Part shown: positions 24,972 through 33,270 of the stretch, in pieces
Position numbering within the stretch: position 1 is the first letter of the stretch
Layout of the letters: each line of letters starts with the position of its first letter
Assembly (NCBI RefSeq): GCF_004664715.2
Contig: NC_051079.1
Span: forward strand, 60,008,660 to 60,072,659
Length of the DNA: 64,000 nt
From: Peromyscus leucopus
Lineage: Eukaryota; Chordata; Mammalia; Rodentia; Cricetidae
Direction of reading: 5' to 3'
The notes under the pieces: generated by a model
The model's database searches: none
What the model was told of the DNA's origin: nothing
What the model saw: only the letters and a program-made list of their open reading frames with translations
Position numbers and translations under genes: made by a program

Positions 24972-24985
24972 TCTCCCCCTTTTTG
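24972..24985 (-). other. Polypurine tract of the provirus
   Basis: Minus strand reads CAAAAAGGGGGAGA immediately before the 3' LTR TGTAG start. This is the expected plus-strand primer position. Confidence 0.92.
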
Positions 24986-26365
24986 TCTAAATAAGAAGGC
25001 TCTAAACTAATACAAGACTATATACAAAGGAATGGTTATCAAATATTGTCCAGAAATAATGAGGGATAATGACCTAGATAAGATGTAACTACAACCAATG
25101 CAAACAATATCAAGCAAGAAACACATACTAAAATCCAGAGAAGTATAGAGCATAGGTAAACGGCATGTTATAAAGATCATTCAAAGTTGTCCTATCCTAA
25201 AGAACCTGAATCTAATACTTAATATGTTCTATCTAAGATATTATATATACTAAGTTGTAACTATAACTGCTAGTCTTCAATCCCATCAAAGACCTGAGAA
25301 GGAACATAATGGTACCTGAGAAATGGTAGATGGATGCAAGCAACTTTCGGGAATCTTGCAAGAGTAGACCAAGACAGCTGGCAGCCTGGACAGTCACCTA
25401 ATGTTTCTCGGCATTGTTGGTGCATTCAAATTGGCTACAGGCCTAGAGTATCTGACAGACCATTTTCAGAAGCAGGAATTTTAAGAGACCATCTTACCCT
25501 GTCTTGGCAGAGTACAGTGGTCGCTTTCCTTGTGTCCCGCTTGTCCAGAAAGGACAGCATTGCATTTGTACTGTCAGCCATCAAGGCAAGGGCAGTTCTT
25601 TGCCCAGTAGGCCATTTTGTGCCAAAAAGACAAACTTCCAAATGGAAATGTCTTAGAAGCCCAACATTCTCTCAGGATCAATTGGTGCAGCCAGGAGCAA
25701 TTGTGTCTCACGTCAACAGAATTCTAAATTATTTAAATGCCATATTCTCTAGGTCTATGAAGTGTTTGAAGATTACCAGCCCATCTGACCTATGTATCTG
25801 TAAATCTGGATAGCCTAACTAACGTAACTATAGGGATGTCAGGCATAGGCGACTATAAATCTATAAATCTTATCTACCGAAATAACCTAAGGACTAAGGC
25901 TTCACGTAAATAAGGTAAACAGTCTATAAGCAAATGTATGGTGAAGAACGATGACTTCAAAATTGTGATAATACAGAAGATATTTATAACAGAGGTAGGA
26001 ATATATAGTGTGATATGCAAAATGACAAAAATCTTAAATATATATCAATATACCGAATATCCTAAACAGAAGTAGAACATATATAAAGTATGACAGATAT
26101 AAATTTACATTTGTATCAATATAAAAATGTTTCAAATAAGAGTAGAAATATATGTACATTATAACAAATATAGTTCTGTATTTGTATCATTATACAAATT
26201 ATCTTAAACAGGAGTATAAAAATAGCTTACATTTGTATCAACACATAAGAATCTATAACAGTACAAATTACAGTGCAAATTATCTAAGGTTGCTATTTTC
26301 CTAAGTTTGTTTACTAGTATGTACAATGATTTACCATTATATCTTATACCTATCCGTTCCATTTC
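24986..26365 (-). other. Non-coding 3' internal region of provirus (no env)
   Basis: AT-rich, without an intact frame. The part near 25,380-25,480 shares ctggacagtcacct, gcctagagtatctgacag and similar words with 48,230-48,320 in the second ERV. A degenerate 71-bp tandem repeat lies at 26,043-26,240. The plus-strand 159-aa ORF at 25,334-25,813 is antisense to it and has no recognised domain. Confidence 0.6.
26043..26240 (+). repeat. Degenerate 71-bp tandem repeat in provirus 3' region
   Basis: The anchor 'tatca(a/t)ta' recurs at 26,043, 26,114 and 26,185 (71-bp steps) and at 26,236 (51 bp). Each unit carries a taaacaggagta-like block in the middle. Confidence 0.7.
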
Positions 26366-26385
26366 TTCTCCCCCCCCTTTTTTTT
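26366..26385 (-). other. Internal polypurine-tract-like sequence
   Basis: On the minus strand this is a run of A followed by a run of G and then AGAA. The arrangement matches the functional polypurine tract at the 3' LTR, about 1.4 kb away. It could be a central PPT, a remnant of an older 3' end, or chance. Confidence 0.45.
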
Positions 26386-27292
26386 ACAATACTGAGTCTA
26401 ATATTTTCTTCCACCCCCAACCCTATAACCGTCATCCATAACCCTGAGAATTATGAAACCTAAGGGAGAAGGGGAGTTGTTTTCTTAGAATTGCTTCCTG
26501 CCGTTTAGGGGGTGATGTTATCTCTGTTGGGTACTGTGAGAAAGCTCAGATAGTTAAATCTCAGTTAGACTAACTGTAGGTTCTGCAGCAAGTTTTAGAG
26601 TAATGGGTAAGATTGTCTGAAATTCTGGCAAGAAGTGTAGTATGATGATGATTACCATGGCATCATTCTGGATTGGGGGGTGGAGTTGTTGTTGTTGGGG
26701 CCCCATCTTCCTTCTGTAGACTTCTGAGATTGCTATTGGAAAAACTTATTCGTTATCAAAAGTGGGAGGTTTGGATTTAAAGAGGACATAGCATGTAAGA
26801 AAAGATTCTGAGAAATGGAGAGTAAGCATGGAGAGAATTAGAATTTAGAAGACAATGGTCCCTTTTTATTGGTTTCCTTCTGTCTCAAACCAGAGGGCTC
26901 TTCTGATACGGGACTGAAGAATCTCTCAAACTTTTCTTTTAGCAATGTGCTTGGGATTAGCGAAGGAGTGAGCCAATTCCATCTCCAAAGCCAGCTTGGA
27001 TATAATTGAATTGGAACCACAACTTTTCTAGATTGATAGAGAGAAAGATGTTAGACAGTGAGATTTTACCATGTGTAGATTGGTACCAATAGATTCTTCC
27101 TTTCTGCTGTAAACATCCGGTTATCCAAGGTCTTATGAGTTTTGAAAGATGGGTATTTCCATTATCCTGGAAAGACAAAAACAGAACCTTACCCCACCCT
27201 TTGATTGTTAAATTTTTCTTACAACTTGTAGAGATGTCACATTGGTGGATGATCTTTTACTTTTCTTCATCAAGGGGTTTTTCCTGTTCGAA
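26386..27292 (-). other. Region 3' of integrase, no recognised env
   Basis: Minus-strand frames at 27,178-26,957 and 27,020-26,838 (73 and 60 aa) overlap. They show no signal peptide, furin-like site or fusion-peptide pattern that would identify envelope. They may be decayed env or accessory sequence. Confidence 0.4.
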
Positions 27293-28160
27293 TCAAATTT
27301 TTATTAATTTTGTTGGTATCCATAGCTTTTCTTCTCCTGCAGAAACAAAGGCAAAACCCCTTCCCCAACGTAGAACATATCCAGGTTTCCATTCTGAGGT
27401 CAGCACATCCTTGAAATAAACTGGTTGGTTTAGCTCAGGAGTTTTGTCTGTCGTCCAATGTTTCTCCGCAGCTGTTGTTCCTTTCTCATTAGCATTGAGA
27501 AAATTCAAGGTTTATAAAGCACTATGCAGTCTATTTCTAGGAGTCATTGTTACCTGTTGCTGTTTATTTAGCATATCCTTTAAAGTTCGATTGGATCCTT
27601 CTATGACTGCTTGGCCTGTGGGATTGTGTGGTATACCTGTAACATGCGTTATATTGTAATAAGCAAAGAACTGTCTCATTTTATTGGAGACATATGCTGG
27701 GGCATTGTCTGTCTTAATTTGTACAGGTATTCCCATGATGGCCATAACTTCTAATAGGTGTGTAATCACAGAATCAGCCTTTTCAGAACTCATAGGAGTT
27801 GCCCATTGAAATCCTGAATAGGTGTCAATGGTATGATGTACATACTTTAATCTTCCAATTTCTGCAAAATGAAACACATCCATCTGCCAAATTTCATTTC
27901 TTTGTATACCTTTTGGATTACTCCCTGCAGGTAATAGAGTTTGATTATAGATGGAACAAGTAGGACATTTTTTCACAATATCCTTAGCCTGTTGCCAAGT
28001 GATGGAGAAATCCTTCTTCAAACCTTTGCTATTTACATGGTGTTTCTTATGACATTCTGAAGCTTCTAGCACATTACCTATTAGTAACTGATCAATCTCA
28101 TCATTACCTTGTGCTAAAGGTCCTGGCAGACCTGTATGGGATCTGATATAGGATATATAT
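27293..28160 (-). pseudogene. Integrase of the provirus (pol 3' part), interrupted
   Basis: Integrase inserts viral DNA into the genome. The minus-strand frame, taken from its Met at 28,072, shows the zinc-binding HHCC domain: H8 and H12 in ECHKKHHVN, C36 and C39 in KCPTC. The catalytic core follows, with D65 (WQMDVF), D122 (KTDNAPAYVS) and E158 (QAVIEGS). D122 and E158 are separated by 35 residues, the classic D,D(35)E spacing, so the active site is intact. An in-frame TAA at 27,514-27,512 separates the core from the C-terminal domain (27,508-27,293, TSEWKPGYVLRWGRG), which continues in the same frame. Upstream it is out of frame with RNase H because of a frameshift near 28,145-28,160. Family assignment is secure; function is lost. 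Confidence 0.93.
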
Positions 28161-28466
28161 AGGATGTTCCCTTTTTCTGATGATTTCCTGCAATTGTATG
28201 AATAATGAAGTTAATTCGGTATTATCAGGAATAAATTCAGCAGTTTCAATATGTAAAACAACTCTCTCTGCATATTGAGAGTCAGTGACTATATTGAGGG
28301 GTTCTGTGAAGTCCATCAGTACCATAAGAATGGCATACAGTTCTGCCTTTTGTACAGAGCTATATGGACTTTGCACCACTTTACTTAAGTCTTCTGATTT
28401 ATATCCTGCTTTCCCTGATTTATTTGCATTAGTATAGAATGTGAGGACTCCAGAAATTGGCTTTTG
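28104..28466 (-). pseudogene. RNase H domain of provirus pol, damaged
   Basis: Follows the RT ORF in the same frame after the TGA at 28,469-28,467. RNase H removes the RNA strand during reverse transcription. Visible blocks: TFYTNANKSGKAGY (N codon at 28,430-28,428), then QKAELYAIL (active-site Glu) and NIVTDSQYA (active-site Asp). In retroviral RNases H the first block normally carries the first catalytic Asp (YTDA), so Asn here is predicted to be inactivating. After HPIYI the frame is lost near 28,145-28,160, so the final His/Asp motif is out of frame and the ORF ends at 28,104. The stop, the substitution and the frameshift are three separate lesions. Confidence 0.88.
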
Positions 28467-30473
28467 TCATACAATGTGAGGAAGGACCCATTCAGTCTTC
28501 TTTATGAATTCTATTCTCTTGCTTTTGGGATAGTGGTTGTTAATCTCTCCCAAAAAGTTACTGCAGGCTCTCTGCCAGTATTCATTATCTTTCCATAGTG
28601 ATGAAATTTCCTCATTAGTTAATGGTACTACAATTTCTGCTGGGTCCATTCCTATCAACTGGCGAAGTCTTAATTTACCCTTTTGAATCAAATCAGAGAA
28701 CTTTTCTATATAAGTCTTTAATTTCTTATTTGGTTTACGTGGTAGGAATATCCATTCCAATATAATATCTTCCCTCTGCATCAAAATACCTGTTGGGGAA
28801 TGTCTGGTGGGGAATATGACAAGAATGCATTTAAGTTCTGGATCCACACAATCCACATGTGCTTCTCGAATTGTCTTTTCTACTAGAGCCAATTCCTTCT
28901 CAGCTTCAGCTGATAATTCTCTTGGACTATTTAATTCTTTGTCCCCTTCTAGAGTATTAGCTAAATTTTGTAGTCCATCTTTGGGTATTCCCATGATACC
29001 CAGTAAGTTGGAAATGCTTCCTAATAACTTTTGAAAATCATTAAGAGTCTTCAATCTATCTCTTCTTAGTTGTACCTTTTGGGGTCTAATTTTTTGTAGC
29101 TCTATCTTATATCCTAAGTAATGAATAGAATCTCCTCTTTGTATTTTTTCAGGAGCAATTTGCAGTCCCCAGTGAGGCAAAACTTTTTTTACTTCTTCAA
29201 ACATGCTTTCAAATGTATCTAACTTTGGATTAGCTAATAGGATATCATCCATATAGTGATAAATTATGGATTGTGGAAACTTTACACAAATTATCTCTAA
29301 TGGTTTCTGCACAAAGTATTGACACAAAGTAGGGCTGTTTAACATTCCCTGTGGGAGGACTTTCCATTGATATCTCTTGACTGGCTGAGAATTATTATAA
29401 TTAGGTACTGTGAAGGCAAATTTTTCTCTATCATTTTCCTGTAAGGGTATGGTAAAGAAACAGTCTTTTAAGTCAATAACTATTATAGGCCATTCTTTTG
29501 GTAGCATAGAGGGCAAGGGCATCCCAGTCTGTAGGGAGCCCATTGGCTGAATTACTTTATTAATAGCTCTCAGATCTATCAGCATTCTCCAATTACCAGA
29601 CTTTTTTTTTTTAATAACAAATACAGGAGTATTCCAAGGGCTGGTAGATTCTTCAATGTGTTGAGCATTTAACTGCTCTTGAACCAGCTGTTCTAAAGCT
29701 TGTAGCTTCTCTTTTGTCAAAGGCCATTGTCCAACCCAGACAGGTTTATTAGTTAGCCATTTTAAAGGTAAGGCAGTTGGTACTTCTGAGAGTTCAACAA
29801 CAGTCGTGCTCTGTTTGTGAACAGCCTGAATGGTTGGTGACTGATTTTTATAGCATGTTATGATATTATTCCTAGAAACATGCATTGGTCTGTATTCCTT
29901 TTCTGAAAGTGTAGGAATTTTAATCTGGGTATTCCACTGTTGTAACAGATCTCGGCCCCAAAGATTTACTGCTACGTTTGCTACATATGGCTTCAGCCTT
30001 CCTCTCTGTCCTTCTGGCCCTATGCATCCAACCCATCTCGAACTCTGTTTTATCTGAGATAAGGTGCCAATCCCTAACAGTTGGACATCTACCTCTTGAA
30101 GAGGCCAATTCGGATGCCATGATTTTGGTGTAATTATAGTCACATCTGCACCTGTGTCTACCAGGTCCTCCAGAACCAGGCCATTAATTTGAATTCTAAG
30201 CTTTGGTCTTTGTTCATTTATGGAAGTCTGCCAAAATATTTGTTTTATAGTGTTCTTTGTAAACTGTGATCCATCTATCAAGGCTGTTTTATCATCCATT
30301 GCAGTATCGGTTTTTACATTAGGCATTGGTTTATTCAGTTGTCCTGGAGAGGAATTTCTTCCACAGTGGCTGGGAATGTTTGTACTACATTTAGTTTGGG
30401 GGCCTGCAAGAGGCCCCCTGAGGCATTTCCCACCAGTAAAGGGTTGCCTTGTATATCTATTATTGATCTGCAC
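28467..30473 (-). CDS. Protease-reverse transcriptase ORF of the provirus (668 aa)
   Basis: Largest ORF in the window. It encodes the retroviral aspartic protease followed in the same frame by reverse transcriptase. Protease: active site DTGAD at residues 106-110, conserved GRDLL at 173-177. RT: WNTPVFVIKKK near 280, the aspartate block VIDLKDCF (D334), LPQGMLNSP near 373-381, and the catalytic YMDD at 407-410 (HYMDDILL). Thumb and connection follow. Translation would enter by -1 frameshift from gag at 30,431-30,425, so the Met at 30,473 is only the first ATG in the open frame, not a likely initiator. The ORF ends at a TGA (28,469-28,467) before RNase H. Betaretroviruses usually have separate pro and pol frames and a dUTPase before protease; neither is seen here. 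Expression is unlikely. Confidence 0.95.
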   Translation of the reverse strand: MQINNRYTRQPFTGGKCLRGPLAGPQTKCSTNIPSHCGRNSSPGQLNKPMPNVKTDTAMDDKTALIDGSQFTKNTIKQIFWQTSINEQRPKLRIQINGLVLEDLVDTGADVTIITPKSWHPNWPLQEVDVQLLGIGTLSQIKQSSRWVGCIGPEGQRGRLKPYVANVAVNLWGRDLLQQWNTQIKIPTLSEKEYRPMHVSRNNIITCYKNQSPTIQAVHKQSTTVVELSEVPTALPLKWLTNKPVWVGQWPLTKEKLQALEQLVQEQLNAQHIEESTSPWNTPVFVIKKKKSGNWRMLIDLRAINKVIQPMGSLQTGMPLPSMLPKEWPIIVIDLKDCFFTIPLQENDREKFAFTVPNYNNSQPVKRYQWKVLPQGMLNSPTLCQYFVQKPLEIICVKFPQSIIYHYMDDILLANPKLDTFESMFEEVKKVLPHWGLQIAPEKIQRGDSIHYLGYKIELQKIRPQKVQLRRDRLKTLNDFQKLLGSISNLLGIMGIPKDGLQNLANTLEGDKELNSPRELSAEAEKELALVEKTIREAHVDCVDPELKCILVIFPTRHSPTGILMQREDIILEWIFLPRKPNKKLKTYIEKFSDLIQKGKLRLRQLIGMDPAEIVVPLTNEEISSLWKDNEYWQRACSNFLGEINNHYPKSKRIEFIKKTEWVLPHIV
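30398..30431 (-). promoter_or_regulatory. -1 ribosomal frameshift signal (gag to pro-pol)
   Basis: Minus strand: heptamer GGGAAAT (30,431-30,425), 6-nt spacer, then a perfect 8-bp stem GGGGGCCT / AGGCCCCC with a 5-nt loop (30,418-30,398). In the gag frame the heptamer is read G GGA AAT (…VGNASGG…). A -1 slip gives GGG AAA and continues as GKCLRGPL, which is the pro-pol ORF. Heptamer phase, spacer length and frames all agree. Confidence 0.9.
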
Positions 30474-31761
30474 TCACTGGTCCAATGTTGGCCTTTGCCA
30501 CATCTTCTACATAATCCAGGAGGTGGTTGGGGTCTCCTGTTTAGGCTATTCCTAGAAGGAGTATTGCTTCTAGGAGTACCCCATGTACAGTTTTTACTTA
30601 TATGACCTGGTGTACCACACTTAAAACATTTGGTAACACGGGGCCTTATTTCACCTCTGGGATTTGTCTCTCCTATCCAAGCCTCATTACTGTAGTTAAG
30701 AGACTCAACACCATTAGTGTACTGAATCCATTCTTCCAAAGGAGCTGATCTGATCTTTAGTGGTGTAAGTATTCTTCTGCACTCTGCATTAGTATTGTCG
30801 AACACCAAGGACTCAGTTAATACTTTTCTTAATTCTTTGTCTGACACAGCTCTTGTTATAGCTGTGTTCAGTCTTTGTAAAAAAATCAGTGAAGGGTTCG
30901 TGCGGTCCCTGAAATATCTTTGTGTATACCTCAGTTGGTTTTCCAGGTTCTAGAATTTTTTCCCAAGCATTTAGAGCTGCTGTACGGCATAGGGATATTG
31001 TATACTCATCATAAGTGGCTTGTACATTCCTGTCAGCAAAACATCCCTCACCAAGTATTTGATCTTGGGAGATCACAAAACCTCTGATTTTACCTTGTTG
31101 TTCTAAATTTTTTGCCTCTTCTCTCAACCAGCTTTTCCACTGTAACTGCTGGCTATATTCTAGAACAGCTGAAATTAACTGATGCCAGTCATCTGGGATG
31201 ATTCTATGTGAGGTAGACCACGAATTTAACATCTGTCTTACATATGTGGAATGTATCCCATACGTAACTACTGCTTCCTTTATATTTTTAAAGTTCCTTG
31301 TTGAAATTGGTTGTAATGTATATGTCATATATGGCTCGGGGTGTGTGTCATCTGCTGGCTTCTCATGGATGATAACAGGATAAGCCATTGTATGAGAGCC
31401 ATTTCGAGATGTTACAACCTCTATGGTCTTGACCTTCTGCTTATTAGTTCCCTTGTCATGTTTACTGAGAGTTTCTCCTAGAGCTTGCAAACGAGCACCT
31501 AGGGTCTGTTCTAGGGAGTGAACCTCCTCTCTTGCAAGGGACTCCATATTTCTCATGGAATCTTAGAAGTTTTTATGTTCCTCAGAAACACATGATTCCA
31601 TGGACCTTATCCTATCAATTAAGGATAATCTTTCTTCCTCATATACTGTCTGAGTATATAACAACTTCACTCTGGAGAGTTAGTGTTCTATCCATTAAAT
31701 ATTCATATTTATTATCAATAAAATAAATTTTGGGTACAAGCCTGTTTTGTAAATCCTGATT

Positions 31762-31869
31762 AGCAGATTCTAGAGAAAGAATCTTTTTCTGTAAGCCGTC
31801 ATTGCTATCTTTTAAAGCAGATTCCAGAGAGAGAATCTTTTTCTATAAGCCTTCATTGCTATCTTTTAA
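31762..31869 (-). repeat. 54-bp tandem duplication in gag coiled coil
   Basis: Two adjacent copies (31,762-31,815 and 31,816-31,869) differ at a few bases and encode an 18-residue heptad-like unit (LKDSN..L.KKILSLES). The copy nearer the LTR carries a stop. Confidence 0.9.
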
Positions 31870-31885
31870 AGCCTGTATCAGTCCC

Positions 31886-31911
31886 AACTGCTGGCTATAT
31901 TCTGAGCGCCA
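31886..31911 (-). other. Primer-binding-site stub (lysine tRNA type) and deletion junction
   Basis: Two bases after the 5' LTR the minus strand reads TGGCGCTCA. This matches the first nine bases of the lysine-tRNA PBS TGGCGCCCA… at eight positions. It then departs into AGAATATAGCCAGCAGTT, which is gag-like sequence. The rest of the PBS and the leader are missing. Confidence 0.65.
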
Positions 31912-31913
31912 GA

Positions 31914-32234
31914 TATTGCAGAAATTATTTTGGCCACTCCACATAGTTTAAAGGATATTTATTTAGTGGCATAACTCACAAATTAAGTAATGGGTAGGTC
32001 GCAGGGTCTGGGGAAGGTGTAACGCAGTCCAGCGGTGTTCTCCGGAGCTCTGCACAGTCCACCTTCACCGTTCAGCGTCCCGGCACCAAGAGAGTGCACA
32101 GAGAGAGCGCTGGCCCATCCAGCTCTCGGGTCCCCAGGCGCCTCCCCTTGCCCCGCCTCGTAGGCGTGACAGTTGCCAGAGTCTCAATGGGGGTTGGAAC
32201 TTCCAGATCCAAGCTGGAATGGCTACCTACTACA
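31914..32234 (-). repeat. 5' LTR of the provirus (321 bp)
   Basis: Minus strand begins TGTAGTAGGTAGCC and carries the same GC-rich block. AATAAA lies at 31,963-31,958. It is followed outside by the target duplicate ACAACC (32,235-32,240). Confidence 0.93.
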
Positions 32235-33270
32235 ACAACCTCATGAAAAGACCTGTTGCTGAAGACAACATTTACATTTATCACTGAAAGCAGAAAATTT
32301 GAGGTGGTTCCTAGCTAAAAGCTTCACTGACTAGCACTCATGATAATGAAGGTACTCTGCATGCTACTGGAAGAGAAAAAAAATGATCAATAGCACCCAG
32401 CTGCAAACCCTGAAATCTACAACAGAGGGCTTCCTGCAAGATATACTAGTGCAATGGTGGTGCAAGTATTGTGGCAGTAACCAACCAATTTTTTTAAAAA
32501 AATTATTTAAGGCCCACTTTATGAAATGAAACCCCTACATGGTAAAGCTAAAGTGACCAAGACCTGAGATTAGATATGTCCTAGACCTAAGGAAAACCTG
32601 CTTCTATTATTTTGCTAAAGGAATAAAGCATTAAAATGAATCTGAATGGCATACTACTATACCCAGAAGTCAGTGCATCTCTTAACCCACATCAAAGAAG
32701 CTGCTTCTTGCAGTAGATAGAAATTAACACAGAGACCAACAATAGGACTAATGCACACATATACTCACAGAAACCAGGGCAGCATGTGCAAGGCATGACG
32801 AGGTCCTTGCTCTGACAGGGGGATAAAGACATCATTCCTCACTCTTAACCAAGAAGCTATGTGCAATTGAAACATGCTAGCAAAAAGAAACTAAGTTTTC
32901 TTCAATATAGTCTCTCTGGGTATACCAACCACATGCCAGAGCAGGGCCCATTCTCGTGAGTAGTTTCCCAACACAAAATGAACTCCATGGTATTTTTGTA
33001 AACATTTTGTTTTGTTTTGCTTTCTTGAGAATTTTTTCTCTTATTTGTCTTTTGCTTGTTTGTTTTGAGGGTTCTTTTTTGTGTTTATTTCTTGTTTTTG
33101 TTTCCTTGTTGTTTTGATTTTATTTTATCAAAAAGAAAGGAAGGAAAAGAACTAACGTTTGATAGGTAGTTAAAGAGATAAGAAGGACCTGGGAGGTCTT
33201 GTGGAAGGGGAAAACATGATCAAAATATATTGTATACATTTTTTTCTCAAGAAAAACATAAGAAATACTT
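32235..33270 (+). mobile_element. L1 LINE ORF2 end and 3' UTR, sense (continuation of the split L1)
   Basis: Resumes L1 after the ACAACC duplicate. It contains agaagctgcttcttgcag, ctctctgggtataccaacc, acacaaaatgaactccatgg, a T/G-rich part and a terminal aggaaggaaaagaac block. These are the L1 3' UTR words also found at 18.8 and 50.9 kb. Confidence 0.75.

Larger units (their letters stand above)
30335..31885 (-). pseudogene. Gag remnant of the provirus (coiled coil, capsid, nucleocapsid)
   Basis: Gag builds the particle. Minus-strand order: a coiled-coil-like segment with an 18-residue repeat (31,869-31,762, broken by a stop), a further helical stretch with stops and a frame change, then a 247-aa capsid frame from Met at 31,556. 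That frame includes TRNFKNIKEAVVTYG, EYSQQLQWKSWLREEA and the major-homology-like IFQGPHEPFTDF. An A7 run (30,879-30,885, plus strand) puts the frame out just after this. Capsid then continues in the frame of the 170-aa ORF (30,847-30,335), which holds two CCHC knuckles, CFKCGTPGHISKNC and CRRCGKGQHWTSEC. Gag stops at 30,335, overlapping pro by 97 nt beyond the slip site. The 5' leader and matrix region are absent: the coil follows the primer-binding site directly. Confidence 0.9.
24651..32234 (-). mobile_element. ERVK-type provirus (class II, betaretrovirus-like), defective
   Basis: Order on the minus strand: 5' LTR (32,234-31,914), PBS stub, gag remnant, -1 frameshift site, protease-RT, RNase H, integrase, an env-less 3' region, polypurine tract, 3' LTR (24,971-24,651). 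The hexamer ACAACC precedes 24,651 and follows 32,234, giving the 6-bp duplication usual for ERVK integration. The target is an L1. Matrix, recognisable dUTPase and env are missing. In-frame stops, frameshifts and a changed RNase H active-site residue make it non-functional. The family resembles ERVK10C-type rodent elements, but that name is a guess. Confidence 0.95.

Noticed and set aside
25334..25813. 159-aa plus-strand ORF within the provirus
   Set aside because: Antisense to the ERV 3' region, with no family resemblance. Too short and compositionally ordinary to support a gene.
26838..27178. Possible envelope gene after integrase
   Set aside because: The two short overlapping frames show no signal peptide, cleavage site, fusion peptide or transmembrane pattern. 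Kept only as unassigned sequence.
30220..30605. Plus-strand ORFs of 88-111 aa over gag/pro
   Set aside because: Antisense shadows of the nucleocapsid and frameshift region.
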